DNA of 64,000 nt from assembly GCF_003233845.1 (NCBI RefSeq), contig NZ_QKRB01000057.1:62001-126000 (forward strand), read 5' to 3'. Both the position numbers and the translations under genes were made by a program. Below are positions 19,411-28,442 of this stretch, in pieces (within the stretch, counting starts at the first letter, position 1; each line of letters opens with the position of its first letter). Below the pieces are notes generated by a model. The model saw only the letters and a list, made by a program, of their open reading frames with translations, made no database searches and was not told where the DNA came from. The DNA comes from Paenibacillus sambharensis (GTDB taxonomy: Bacteria > Bacillota > Bacilli > Paenibacillales > Paenibacillaceae).

Positions 19411-19716
19411 ATGATCACGAACGCGTTAGTCGGGACAGCTGCACCTCTGAAAATGACAGAAGCAGGCTCCGCGTCCAAGACAACACCGGCTGAGGCAGCC
19501 AAAAATTTTGGCAGTTTCTTGCAAGATGCGATCAATAGCGTAGCGGACCAGGAAAAGGGAGTCCACGAGGTAACGGACAAGTTTATTATTGGTCAAGCAG
19601 ATGTATCTGATGTGATGATTGCCTCCGAGCAGGCTAAACTCGGTCTTCAGCTCACCGTTCAAGTACGCAATAAGGCGATAGAGGCTTATCAAGAGATCAT
19701 GCGGATGCAGTTATGA
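19411..19716 (+). CDS. fliE: Flagellar hook-basal body protein FliE
   Basis: 101 residues. The C-terminal half has NSVADQEKGVHEVTDKFI, DVSDVMIASEQAKLGLQLTVQVRNKAIEAYQEI and ends MRMQL, as in all FliE proteins. FliE links the MS ring to the rod. Start ATG 19411 follows GGAGGGTTTATA. Confidence 0.97.
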   Translation: MITNALVGTAAPLKMTEAGSASKTTPAEAAKNFGSFLQDAINSVADQEKGVHEVTDKFIIGQADVSDVMIASEQAKLGLQLTVQVRNKAIEAYQEIMRMQL

Positions 19717-19758
19717 TCGCACTTTTGACTTAGCAAAGTAACTGGGTGAGGTGGAATT

Positions 19759-21336
19759 GTGAACGAGAAATGGGCCCAATATCGAGAACGTGTCTCTCAG
19801 TATTGGCAGCAGTTTAGCAAGAAGCAAAAGATAATGCTGGGTGCGACGTTAGGCGGCCTGATCCTTGCGATTATCCTTCTGACCTATATGTTTTCGAGGA
19901 CAGAATATGAGCTGGCTTTCAAGGGATTGGACGCGGCAGATGCGGCCGCTATAATGGAGTATTTGGATGGAAGCGGAATTCCTTATCAGCTGGGGCCTGA
20001 TGGGAGCAGTATTTCGGTTCCGGCTGCTGACGCGAACCGGGTCAAGGTAAATGTGGGCTCGCAGGGCATGGTGCAGAATGGATCCATCGGTTTTGAAGAG
20101 TTCAGTCAAGGCTCGTCGCAGTTCGGGATGACCGATAATGAATTCGGTGTGCGGTACAAGAATGCGTTGAATGGAGAAATTCAGCAGCTTCTTAACGACA
20201 TGACAGGCGTTCAAAAATCGAATGTGCTGATCAATCTGCCTAAGGAAACCGTGTTCCTGAATCCTGAGGAGCAGGAGAATGCATCGGCCTCGATCATGAT
20301 GACATTCAAACCGGGCTTTAGACCGACACAGGAACAGATTGATGGTTACTACAACTTGGTGAAAACAGCGGTTCCTAACCTGGCGGTAGAGGATATTACC
20401 ATCTCAAGTCAACAGGGAGAGCTGATTGCTTCCTCCAAAATCACAGGCGGTCCAGCACTGGCTTCCTCTGCAGTAGATGCTCAGTTTCAGGTACAGCAAA
20501 AGTATGAATCCGATCTGAAGCGCAACATTCAGCAGTTTCTTGGAACCATTCTTGGCCAAGAAAACATTGTGATCAGCGTATCGACTACGATGAACTTCGA
20601 TCAGAAGACATCGAGGCAGAATCTTGTCCAACCACTGGAAAACAACAACAATAATGGAATTATTATTAGTGAACAAACGCAGAACAGCACAAGTACTGGC
20701 GGGTCTGCTGACGGTGGTGTAGCGGGTACAGGCGAAACGGATGTACCGGGTTACCAGGCTAATGAAGGAACAGACGGATCATCGGCGGAGAGTAATTCCC
20801 GTACGACGAACTACGAAGTAAGCCGGATTCAGAATGATATCGTTTCATCACCTTATGTTTTGAAGGATCTGTCCATCGGGATCGGTGTACAGGAGGGGGT
20901 CATGTCCGAAGACAACCGCGGCATTGTGACTTCTTATTTAACGGAGCTGGTACGTGCGCAGCTGCGTGAGTCCGGTCAGAATGTGGATGATGATACGGTT
21001 ATGCAGCGTAAAGTTTCCATTATAACACAGCCATTCGTAGGTGCGGCTGATTCTGCCAATTCAGGCGGCATTCCGCTGGCTTGGGTGATTGGTATAGCGG
21101 CGGCGGTGCTGGCGCTGGCAGGCGGTGCGGTGTTCTTCATTCTCCGCAAGCGCAAGCGTGCAGAAGAGCTAGAAGCAGAAGAAGAGATGATTCAGCCGTC
21201 GAGAGTCGAGCTTCCGACGATCGATCTCGATCAGGTTACAACGGAGAGCCAAGTACGCAAGCAGCTTGAACAGCTTGCGAACAAGAAGCCGGATGAATTC
21301 GTCAATCTCCTTCGTACATGGCTAGTGGATGAATAG
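19759..21336 (+). CDS. fliF: Flagellar MS-ring protein FliF
   Basis: 525 residues with two transmembrane helices at about 25-45 and 435-460. Ring-building motifs lie between them (FKGLDAADAAAIMEYLDGSGIPYQL, GFEEFSQGSSQFGMTDNEF, QRKYE-like QVQQKYESDLKRNIQQFL). A Ser/Gly/Asn-rich loop (about 300-360) precedes the second helix, and the C-terminal tail (KPDEFVNLLRTWLVDE) binds FliG. Start is GTG 19759 after GAGGTGG. fliG begins 12 bases downstream. Confidence 0.97.
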   Translation: MNEKWAQYRERVSQYWQQFSKKQKIMLGATLGGLILAIILLTYMFSRTEYELAFKGLDAADAAAIMEYLDGSGIPYQLGPDGSSISVPAADANRVKVNVGSQGMVQNGSIGFEEFSQGSSQFGMTDNEFGVRYKNALNGEIQQLLNDMTGVQKSNVLINLPKETVFLNPEEQENASASIMMTFKPGFRPTQEQIDGYYNLVKTAVPNLAVEDITISSQQGELIASSKITGGPALASSAVDAQFQVQQKYESDLKRNIQQFLGTILGQENIVISVSTTMNFDQKTSRQNLVQPLENNNNNGIIISEQTQNSTSTGGSADGGVAGTGETDVPGYQANEGTDGSSAESNSRTTNYEVSRIQNDIVSSPYVLKDLSIGIGVQEGVMSEDNRGIVTSYLTELVRAQLRESGQNVDDDTVMQRKVSIITQPFVGAADSANSGGIPLAWVIGIAAAVLALAGGAVFFILRKRKRAEELEAEEEMIQPSRVELPTIDLDQVTTESQVRKQLEQLANKKPDEFVNLLRTWLVDE

Positions 21337-21347
21337 GGGTGAATCAA

Positions 21348-22367
21348 TTGGCAAAAGCAGCAAGTTTCCAGGGGTTGACGGGACGGCAGAAGGCGGCTAT
21401 CTTGCTGATCACCCTTGGTCCTGAAGTATCTGCACAAATATTCAAGCATCTGCGCGAGGAGGAAATCGAGCAGCTTACGCTCGAAATCGCGAACGTACGC
21501 AAGGTAGATAGCGGTGAAAAGGAAGCCATACTGTCCGAGTTCCACCAAATCTGTATGGCTCAGGAATACATTTCACAGGGCGGCATTCAATATGCCAAGC
21601 AAATCCTTGAACAGGCGCTTGGTGAGGGAAAAGCACTGGAGGTTATCAACAGGCTGACTGCTACTCTCCAGGTGCGTCCGTTCGATTTTGCCAGAAAAGC
21701 GGATCCGACCCAGATTCTCAACTTTATTCAGAATGAGAACGCTCAAACTATTGCACTTGTTCTATCCTATCTGCAGTCCGACCAGGCGTCAGCGATCCTA
21801 TCATCGCTGCCGCAGGAGAAGCAGGCAGAGGTTGCCCGCCGGATAGCGCTTATGGACAGCACTTCACCTGAGGTCATATCGCAGGTTGAACGCGTGCTTG
21901 AGCAGAAGCTCTCATCGACAGTTACTCAGGATTACACAATTGCAGGCGGCATCGAGTCCATCGTCCAGATTCTGAATGGTGTCGACCGAGGTACAGAGCG
22001 TACCATCCTCGACTCCCTGGAAATCCAGGATCCGGAGCTTGCAGAAGAGATCAAGAAGCGGATGTTCGTATTCGAGGATATCGTCAACATCGACAATCGT
22101 TCCATCCAGCGGATTATCCGCGACATCGAGAACGCCGATCTGCAGCTTGCACTCAAGGTGGCGAGCGAAGAGGTCAGAGAATCGATCTTCCAGAATATGT
22201 CCAAGCGGATGGCGGAGACCTTCAAGGAAGAGATGGAGTTCATGGGCCCTGTAAGGCTGCGTGATGTCGAGGAAGCACAGACCCGCATCGTAGCAACAAT
22301 CCGCAGACTCGAGGAGTCTGGAGAGATTATCATTGCTCGCGGTGGAGGAGATGATATCATTGTCTAA
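21348..22367 (+). CDS. fliG: Flagellar motor switch protein FliG
   Basis: 339 residues, close to the 338 of B. subtilis FliG. Visible blocks: LTGRQKAAILLITLGPEVSA, YAKQILEQALGEGKA, FDFARKADPTQILNFIQNE, the EHPQ-equivalent ENAQTIALVLSYL, RIALMDSTSPEVI, and the torque-generating C-domain FVFEDIVNIDNRSIQRIIRDIE. The start chosen is TTG 21348, 5 bases after AGGGGTGA; the GTG at 21339 lies within that ribosome binding site. It connects the MS ring to FliM/FliY and interacts with the stator. Confidence 0.96.
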   Translation: MAKAASFQGLTGRQKAAILLITLGPEVSAQIFKHLREEEIEQLTLEIANVRKVDSGEKEAILSEFHQICMAQEYISQGGIQYAKQILEQALGEGKALEVINRLTATLQVRPFDFARKADPTQILNFIQNENAQTIALVLSYLQSDQASAILSSLPQEKQAEVARRIALMDSTSPEVISQVERVLEQKLSSTVTQDYTIAGGIESIVQILNGVDRGTERTILDSLEIQDPELAEEIKKRMFVFEDIVNIDNRSIQRIIRDIENADLQLALKVASEEVRESIFQNMSKRMAETFKEEMEFMGPVRLRDVEEAQTRIVATIRRLEESGEIIIARGGGDDIIV

Positions 22368-23205
22368 TTTGATTAAATCCTCGCATGTTGTATCTCTTGA
22401 AGAACTGAAGCTGCTTGAGTGGACGAAGCACCATGCAAGCCGGCCGTTCGAAACGGCAGAGGCGGAGGAAGAGGAACAGCAGGTACCGGATCAAGAGACG
22501 ATATCATTAAAGGAACAGATTTTAAGAGATGCGGAATTTGTAGCGGAGCAGCGCGTATCAGATGCGGCAGAAGAAGCTGAGCGCAGGCTGCAGGAAGCAA
22601 ACGACCAGATCGAGCAGTGGTGGCAGGAACGAAGAGATCAGGATCTGCAGTTGACGGAGTCGGCAAGAGAAGCCGGCTTTGAGCAAGGGTACCTGGAAGG
22701 CCAGACCCATGCTGCCCTAGAAGTGAAGCAGCTGTGGGAGGCAAGGCTTGCTGAGGCTGGAAGCCTGCTCGAGAATGCCTACCGGTTGAAAGAACAGATC
22801 ATTCAGGAAGCGGAGCCGTTTCTTGTTGAGCTTAGCACCAGGATTGCGGAGAAAATTATCGGCCAGCAGCTGACAATTTCTCCTGAGATTGCAATCGAGC
22901 TGGCACGCAAGTCACTACAGCGCAGAAGGGAACAAGGCGTCATTACCCTCTGTGTTGCTCCTTCTCAGCTTGCTTTCGTACAAGCAGCCAGAGAAGAGCT
23001 GAGTCTGGCTATTGATTCTCAGGCTGAGCTGCAGATTGTGCCTGATGCCACAGTCAAGGATCATGGTTGTGTTATCCGTTCGTCATTCGGGAGCATCGAC
23101 GCACGGATCGATACCCAGCTGGAAGAAATCAAACGCGAACTGATACAGATCGCACTCCAAAGTGAAGAGCAGAGGCAGGCGGATGATCATGAATTCGCGA
23201 CTTGA
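22360..23205 (+). CDS. fliH: Flagellar export ATPase regulator FliH
   Basis: 281 residues if started at TTG 22360 (MSNLIKSSHVVSLEELK), 9 bases after GGAGGAG. ATG 22351 is an alternative but directly abuts that site. The middle is a long Glu/Gln-rich coiled coil (about 60-150) with REAGFEQGYLEGQTHAA. The C-terminal V-ATPase subunit-E-like part contains LVELSTRIAEKIIGQQL and VKDHGCVIRSSFGSIDARIDTQLEEIK. FliH holds the FliI ATPase at the export gate. It overlaps fliG by 8 bases and fliI by 17. Confidence 0.93.
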   Translation: MSNLIKSSHVVSLEELKLLEWTKHHASRPFETAEAEEEEQQVPDQETISLKEQILRDAEFVAEQRVSDAAEEAERRLQEANDQIEQWWQERRDQDLQLTESAREAGFEQGYLEGQTHAALEVKQLWEARLAEAGSLLENAYRLKEQIIQEAEPFLVELSTRIAEKIIGQQLTISPEIAIELARKSLQRRREQGVITLCVAPSQLAFVQAAREELSLAIDSQAELQIVPDATVKDHGCVIRSSFGSIDARIDTQLEEIKRELIQIALQSEEQRQADDHEFAT

Positions 23206-24511
23206 CAGCAGTAAGTACACGGAGCATCTTCGGCAGCTTGATCCCGTTCGCGTGAACGGGAAGGTTACACAGGTAATCGGGCTTACGGTTGAATCGGAAG
23301 GACCTGATGCCAGTGTTGGGGATGTATGTTATATCTATCCGGCCAAATCGGCCAAGCCGCTGAAGGCAGAGGTTGTTGGTTTTCGTGACAACAAGGTTAT
23401 TCTAATGCCGCTTGGCGAGCTGCATGCGATTGGTCCCGGCTGTGATGTTGTAGGAACAGGCAAGCCGCTTACCGTTCAGGTCGGCTCCGAGCTCCTTGGC
23501 AAAGTGCTTGACGGATTGGGCCAGCCGCTTGACGGCTCCTTCATTCCAACACGTATGCCTCATTACTCTACGCACAATGCGCCCAGCAATCCGCTCTTCC
23601 GGCCGCGTGTAACAGAGCCGCTCGGAATCGGTGTCAAGGCAATCGATGGCCTGCTCACAGTAGGACGGGGACAGCGGGTCGGTATATTTGCAGGTTCGGG
23701 TGTAGGCAAGAGTACACTGCTTGGCATGATCGCCCGCAACACATCAGCCGATGTGAATGTAATCGCGCTGATCGGTGAGCGCGGCCGCGAGGTGCTTGAG
23801 TTTGTGGAGAAAGACCTGGGTCCCGAAGGCTTGGCGCGTTCGGTTGTCATTGTAGCAACCTCTGATCAGCCAGCCTTAATTAGGATTAAGGGTGCTCTTA
23901 TTGCGACGACAATCGCCGAATATTTCCGCGACCGCGGCTTGAATGTGATGCTGATGATGGATTCCGTTACACGTTTTGCCATGGCGCAGCGTGAGGTAGG
24001 CTTAGCAATCGGCGAACCCCCTGCAACGAGAGGGTATACACCATCTGTTTTTGCAACACTGCCCAAACTGCTTGAGAGGGCAGGAACCGGACCGACAGGC
24101 TCAATCACAGCATTCTACACCGTCCTTGTAGACGGTGATGATATGAATGAACCGATTGCTGATGCGGTACGCGGAATTTTGGACGGGCATATTGTACTCA
24201 GCCGGAGCTTGGCCAACAAGGGCCACTTCCCTGCGATTGATGTGCTGGCTTCCGTAAGCCGGGTTATGAATGAGATTGTTTCCGAGCAGCAGAAGGATGC
24301 AGCCAACACGCTCAAGAAGCTGCTTGCCGTATACCGTGATTCAGAAGATTTAATCAATATCGGAGCATATCAACGCGGCTCCAATGAGGAAATCGACCAA
24401 TCGATCGCCTTCTATGACACCATCCGCTCATTCACGCAGCAGAAGACGAATGAGAAGATTAGTTTATCGGATGTACAGACAAGGCTGTTAAATGAATTTG
24501 GTGGAGGCTGA
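23189..24511 (+). CDS. fliI: Flagellar export apparatus ATPase FliI
   Basis: 440 residues, related to the F1-ATPase beta subunit. It has the P-loop GIFAGSGVGKSTLLGMIA, LIGERGREVLEFVEKDLG, LMMDSVTRFAMAQREVGLA, GEPPATRGYTPSVFA and the C-terminal YQRGSNEEIDQSI. It powers unfolding and delivery of substrates to the export gate. Start ATG 23189 is inside the end of fliH; ATG 23183 is equally possible. The stop is 8 bases before fliJ. Confidence 0.96.
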   Translation: MNSRLDSSKYTEHLRQLDPVRVNGKVTQVIGLTVESEGPDASVGDVCYIYPAKSAKPLKAEVVGFRDNKVILMPLGELHAIGPGCDVVGTGKPLTVQVGSELLGKVLDGLGQPLDGSFIPTRMPHYSTHNAPSNPLFRPRVTEPLGIGVKAIDGLLTVGRGQRVGIFAGSGVGKSTLLGMIARNTSADVNVIALIGERGREVLEFVEKDLGPEGLARSVVIVATSDQPALIRIKGALIATTIAEYFRDRGLNVMLMMDSVTRFAMAQREVGLAIGEPPATRGYTPSVFATLPKLLERAGTGPTGSITAFYTVLVDGDDMNEPIADAVRGILDGHIVLSRSLANKGHFPAIDVLASVSRVMNEIVSEQQKDAANTLKKLLAVYRDSEDLINIGAYQRGSNEEIDQSIAFYDTIRSFTQQKTNEKISLSDVQTRLLNEFGGG

Positions 24512-24519
24512 GCCCAGGA

Positions 24520-24966
24520 ATGAAGCATTACCTATATCCTTACCAAAAAATCGTGGATTTGAAACACAGTGAAAAAACTCAGGCTGAATGGATGCTTTCG
24601 TCAGCGCTTGGAAAGCTTCAGTCTGAGGTAGACACCCTAAAACGATTGAATGAAGAAAGATTGGAATGGATGGAGAGGCTTCAATCGGCTGCAGGCGGTG
24701 GAATTCCTCTGATGGAGCTGCAAAATATCCAAAGCTATGTTGAATATCTGGATGGCTCTATTGACCGGAAGACGAATGATGTGAAGCATGCACGAAAAGA
24801 TGTAGAGGTTAATCAAACCAATCTATCTGACAAGATGAAGGATGAGAAGGTTTGGGAGAAGGCCAAGGAGAAGGCGCTGCATAAATTTATGCATGCCATG
24901 CAGATGAAGGAGCAAAACGAGCTGGACGAAATGGCAACGGTTCGCTACGTCATGCCTGCACGTTAA
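24520..24966 (+). CDS. fliJ: Flagellar export chaperone FliJ
   Basis: 148 residues, almost entirely alpha-helical coiled coil with many charged residues (YPYQKIVDLKHSEKTQAEWML at the N-terminus, EKVWEKAKEKALHKFMHAMQMKEQNELDE near the end). Length and position between fliI and the MotE-like gene match FliJ, the gamma-subunit-like stalk of the export ATPase. Start ATG 24520 follows GGTGGAGG and AGGA. Confidence 0.92.
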   Translation: MKHYLYPYQKIVDLKHSEKTQAEWMLSSALGKLQSEVDTLKRLNEERLEWMERLQSAAGGGIPLMELQNIQSYVEYLDGSIDRKTNDVKHARKDVEVNQTNLSDKMKDEKVWEKAKEKALHKFMHAMQMKEQNELDEMATVRYVMPAR

Positions 24967-25042
24967 GCGGGCATACAGAGTGGACTAACGGGTATGCCGC
25001 AACCAGGGTTATCCGGACAACGCTGCCAAGGGAGGGAGTTAC

Positions 25043-25957
25043 ATGGCTGATACAGAGAAGGAGAAAGGCTACAGCGGCATGGAACGGTTTATGTTCTTCC
25101 TGACGCCAATCCTTTTTACACTCGTTCTACTCGGCGTACTGATGACATTATTCAATATTGATCTGCGCAATAAATTTCTGGAGATCGGCAACAAGGTTCC
25201 CGTTCTTGAGAAGGTTCTGCCAGAAGCGCCGAAGGATCCTAATGCTCCGGTAGAAGAGGCTGACACAGAAGCCCAAGCCGCTGCAGCGGATAGCAGCCGG
25301 GTGAAGGAGCTTGAGAAGAAGCTGGCTGAGAAGGAAGCAGAGGTAACGAAGCTTTCAGCTGATCTTGAGGGCCAGGAGCAAACCATTGCTGAGCTTCAGG
25401 CGAAGCTTGAAGAACTCGGTAAGGCTGGAACTGCCCAGCAGCAAACTGATGAGGAATACCAGGCCAGGATCTCCGGGCTCGCTAACATGTTCGGGCAAAT
25501 CTCCGCTAGCAAGGCGGCGCCTATTCTGCAGAGCATGACACTTGAAGAGATGGTGCTGATCATGGACGCCATGCGTCCTGATGTCCGGGCTACCATTATG
25601 GAGAAGATGAATCCGAAGGTTGCTGCCGAGGCAACTGTCATGCTGAAGGATACGATGCCAGCCAAGGATAAGCAGATTGCCGCATTGCAAGCAAGGCTGA
25701 AGGAAAAGCAGACGACGTCAACTACGGTATCAGATTCATTCCTGGATCAGACACAGGTAAGTTCTACATTCAGCAATATGGCACCAGCCAGTGCTGCCAA
25801 GCTGCTGCTTCAGATGGCTGAGGTCAGCCCGTCCAAGGTGCTGCAGGCACTCAACGCTGTTAATGATCAGGCAAGGTCCAATATTTTGGATGAAATGAGC
25901 AAGCTTAACGAGAAATATACAGCCCAGCTCATGACCAAGCTGATGTCAGGCAAATAA
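25043..25957 (+). CDS. MotE-like protein (YlxF), membrane anchor with coiled coil and MgtE-N-type domain
   Basis: 304 residues with one transmembrane helix at about 14-36 (FFLTPILFTLVLLGVLMTLF) and a Glu/Lys/Gln coiled coil at about 80-140. Two helical repeats of the MgtE intracellular N-domain type follow (ASKAAPILQSMTLEEMVLIMD and MAPASAAKLLLQMAEVSPSKVLQAL). In B. subtilis the gene in this position is ylxF, and related proteins (MotE) chaperone or stabilise flagellar motor components. Function is inferred from domain type and position. Start ATG 25043 follows GGGAGGGAG. Confidence 0.8.
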   Translation: MADTEKEKGYSGMERFMFFLTPILFTLVLLGVLMTLFNIDLRNKFLEIGNKVPVLEKVLPEAPKDPNAPVEEADTEAQAAAADSSRVKELEKKLAEKEAEVTKLSADLEGQEQTIAELQAKLEELGKAGTAQQQTDEEYQARISGLANMFGQISASKAAPILQSMTLEEMVLIMDAMRPDVRATIMEKMNPKVAAEATVMLKDTMPAKDKQIAALQARLKEKQTTSTTVSDSFLDQTQVSSTFSNMAPASAAKLLLQMAEVSPSKVLQALNAVNDQARSNILDEMSKLNEKYTAQLMTKLMSGK

Positions 25958-26023
25958 GTTCCTTCTATTATATAGACACCATGATTTGAGCCTTCATTAC
26001 ATGCGAAGGGAGGTGACAACAAT

Positions 26024-27490
26024 ATGGAAATGATGATCGGTCAAATGACGGCTGCTCCCGTTCAGCAGACTGCCAAGGCAGGAGGCGCTGAAGCAGGCAA
26101 AGGTTTTGCAAACTTGCTGGTTCAGACAGTCGGCAAGCCGGCAGAAGCTGCCGCCGGAGTGAATACTGCGGAAGGACAAGCTGCTGCTGTATCAGCTGTA
26201 AGCGGCGGATTCACCGGAATGATGGCCGGAACCGCTGAAGACAAGCTTGCTGCCCAGCTTGATGAGCTGCTCGCTCTTCTTGGTGACGAGGCGTCCCTGG
26301 AGCTTGATGAAGGACAGCTGGAGGAGCTTCAGAAACAGTTAGCGGAATTAAATGAACTGCTGTCCGCGTCGTTCCCCTTATCTCCAATTGTAATTCCGGT
26401 ACAGTTTACAGCAGAGGCACCTGCTCTTATTCTTGGTGATCAAGCAGAGCATTCATCAGCGGCCGCAGTCTCAGCGCCAGCAGCTGCTTCTCAAGCTTCG
26501 GCAGTTGATGCACTAGAAACAATGAAAGCCGGACTTGCTGATACGCTTGCGGCATTGAAGGCGCTTGTTGAAGAAGGCCAGCTGAAGACGTTGACGAAAG
26601 AGCAGCTTGCGACGCTGACCAATAAGCTTGAACAGGTTAAGCAGTTGGCTCAAGCTAGCGGTACTCTTGATGCTGCGACTGCTGCTGCATCTGGTGCTGA
26701 CGAACAAGTGATGACAGATGTATTGGCTGTTAAGAACAGCGGATTGGAATTGAAGACTACCGAGCAGCTGGTCATCAAGACGGCGAAGACCGTGACACCA
26801 GCAGACAATATTCTTGGACGTCTTGGTCAGCAGCCAGTGCCGATTACCGTCTTATCTGCGGTCGTTCAGGATGCAGGTGATTCAGCTGCAGTAACTGGAG
26901 TTGATTCGGTGGCAGATCTGGATGCACAGCCTGCTGTGCCAACAGTGGCAACGACCGCTGGTTCAGCTGTACAGGAAACAGCTAAGTCCGCTGGTACTGA
27001 ACAAGCCAAGCTTCCGGTGCCTGAACAAGTACCAGTACAGCGGTTCGCTGAAACGGTTAGCGGTACATTCGTCAAGCAGTTCGGCTTGCTTAAGGGTAAT
27101 GCCGTGTCGGAAGCGAGATTAACACTGCTGCCCGAACATTTGGGGCAGGTAGATGTCAAGATATCGATGCAAAATGGACAGCTTACCGCACAGTTCGTAA
27201 CCGATAATGTGATGGCCAGGGATATGATTGAGAGCCAGATGGTTCAACTGCGTGCATCGCTTCAAACACAAGGCCTTCAGGTCGAGAAGCTTGAGGTAAC
27301 CCATAACCCTGTACAGGGCCAGGCATTCCAAGATCCTCAGCAGCGCGGAGGAAGCGGCCAGGCATTCCAGCAGAAGGGCAAGCAGGGCGGGCTTCATGAC
27401 GATTCTGTTACTGCCTTTGAAGGCGAGCTGGTCGAACAGGCAGTCATCAACGGACTCGGCTACGGCAGGTCAATCAACGTCAAGGCATAA
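26024..27490 (+). CDS. fliK: Flagellar hook-length control protein FliK
   Basis: 488 residues. The first 330 are low-complexity, rich in Ala, Thr, Gln, Leu and Glu, as expected of the ruler domain. The C-terminal Flg_hook domain has ARLTLLPEHLGQVDVKISMQ, LTAQFVTDNVMARDMIESQM, VQLRASLQTQGLQVEKLEV. A Gln/Gly-rich tail follows. FliK measures the hook and triggers the FlhB substrate switch. Start ATG 26024 follows GGGAGGTGA. Nearby low-complexity content makes alignment outside the C-domain unreliable. Compare the second FliK-like gene at 3512. Confidence 0.93.
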   Translation: MEMMIGQMTAAPVQQTAKAGGAEAGKGFANLLVQTVGKPAEAAAGVNTAEGQAAAVSAVSGGFTGMMAGTAEDKLAAQLDELLALLGDEASLELDEGQLEELQKQLAELNELLSASFPLSPIVIPVQFTAEAPALILGDQAEHSSAAAVSAPAAASQASAVDALETMKAGLADTLAALKALVEEGQLKTLTKEQLATLTNKLEQVKQLAQASGTLDAATAAASGADEQVMTDVLAVKNSGLELKTTEQLVIKTAKTVTPADNILGRLGQQPVPITVLSAVVQDAGDSAAVTGVDSVADLDAQPAVPTVATTAGSAVQETAKSAGTEQAKLPVPEQVPVQRFAETVSGTFVKQFGLLKGNAVSEARLTLLPEHLGQVDVKISMQNGQLTAQFVTDNVMARDMIESQMVQLRASLQTQGLQVEKLEVTHNPVQGQAFQDPQQRGGSGQAFQQKGKQGGLHDDSVTAFEGELVEQAVINGLGYGRSINVKA

Positions 27491-27518
27491 GCCAGGAATG
27501 AACGGAGGTGACGACAAC

Positions 27519-27986
27519 ATGTCGAGCGGCAACAGCATTATATCAACACGCAACGTGTGGCCTTACTATGATTCAACCAATATTAAGGCGGCCGGCAAAG
27601 CGAGTACCGAGAGCTCAACACTTGGCAAGGATGATTTTCTAAAAATTCTTGTGACCCAGCTGCGTAATCAGGATCCGATGCAGCCGATGCAGGACCGGGA
27701 TTTCATTGCTCAGATGGCACAGTTCTCCTCGGTAGAGCAGCTGATGAACATGTCCAAGGAAATGACGGCGCTGCGCCAAAACCTTGGTACGGCAAGCAGT
27801 CTTATCGGCAAACAGATCGAATGGTTCGAATATGACTCCAATGGTACGCTCATGACGAAGAAAGGCATTGTCGAGTCGATCGGAGTAAGCGATGGCGTCC
27901 AGTATGCACAGAGTGGTGGATCCAAGATTCCAATGGAATTTGTGACGTCTATCTCCGAGCCAAAGGAGGATGCCGGCAATGTCTGA
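27519..27986 (+). CDS. flgD: Flagellar hook capping protein FlgD
   Basis: 155 residues. LGKDDFLKILVTQLRNQDPMQPMQDRDFIAQMAQFSSVEQL is the FlgD hallmark region (residues about 36-77). The rest, GKQIEWFEYDSNGTLMTKKGIVESI, resembles the short Bacillus form. FlgD caps the growing hook. Start ATG 27519 lies just after GGAGGTGA; ATG 27498 precedes that site. It overlaps the next gene by 8 bases. Confidence 0.95.
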   Translation: MSSGNSIISTRNVWPYYDSTNIKAAGKASTESSTLGKDDFLKILVTQLRNQDPMQPMQDRDFIAQMAQFSSVEQLMNMSKEMTALRQNLGTASSLIGKQIEWFEYDSNGTLMTKKGIVESIGVSDGVQYAQSGGSKIPMEFVTSISEPKEDAGNV

Positions 27987-28353
27987 TGCCATTCGTATTG
28001 GACATCTGTATCCTTCTCAGGGTATGCCGATCGGCGTTCGCAAGCCGGCGGTATCCGATAATAAATCCGTCTCCTTTGATACTTATCTCCATGCGAGTGA
28101 ACTCAAGTTCAGTCATCATGCTGAAGTGCGGATGAAGCAGCGGGGCATTGATCTAAAGCCTGAGCAGCTGAGCAGGATTGCGGACATGCTGAGCCAAGCG
28201 GAAGCTAAAGGTGCCAAGGATTCACTGGTCCTATACCGGGACATCGCAATGATCGTCAATGTTCCCAGCAAAACAGTTGTTACGGCAATGGATCACAAAT
28301 CGCTGGAAGGTAATATTTTCACCCAGATTGACAGCGCCGTCGTTCTTTCATAA
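27979..28353 (+). CDS. Flagellar operon protein of the TIGR02530 type
   Basis: 124 residues matching the small family found between flgD and the hook gene in Gram-positive fla operons. The conserved part is LKFSHHAEVRMKQRGIDLKPEQLSRI followed by KDSLVLYRDIAMIVNVPSKTVVTAMD. No enzymatic motif is seen and the function is not established; position suggests hook assembly or its control. Start ATG 27979 lies 9 bases after AAGGAGG; ATG 27970 abuts it. The stop is followed by 89 bases before the hook gene. Confidence 0.85.
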   Translation: MSDAIRIGHLYPSQGMPIGVRKPAVSDNKSVSFDTYLHASELKFSHHAEVRMKQRGIDLKPEQLSRIADMLSQAEAKGAKDSLVLYRDIAMIVNVPSKTVVTAMDHKSLEGNIFTQIDSAVVLS

Positions 28354-28442
28354 TCAGGGCTGGACCTTACAGGAGGCCCGGGGCCGCTGACCGATTGATG
28401 CGGCCATCCATAACACATTCCAAATAGGGGGCTAACAAACCT

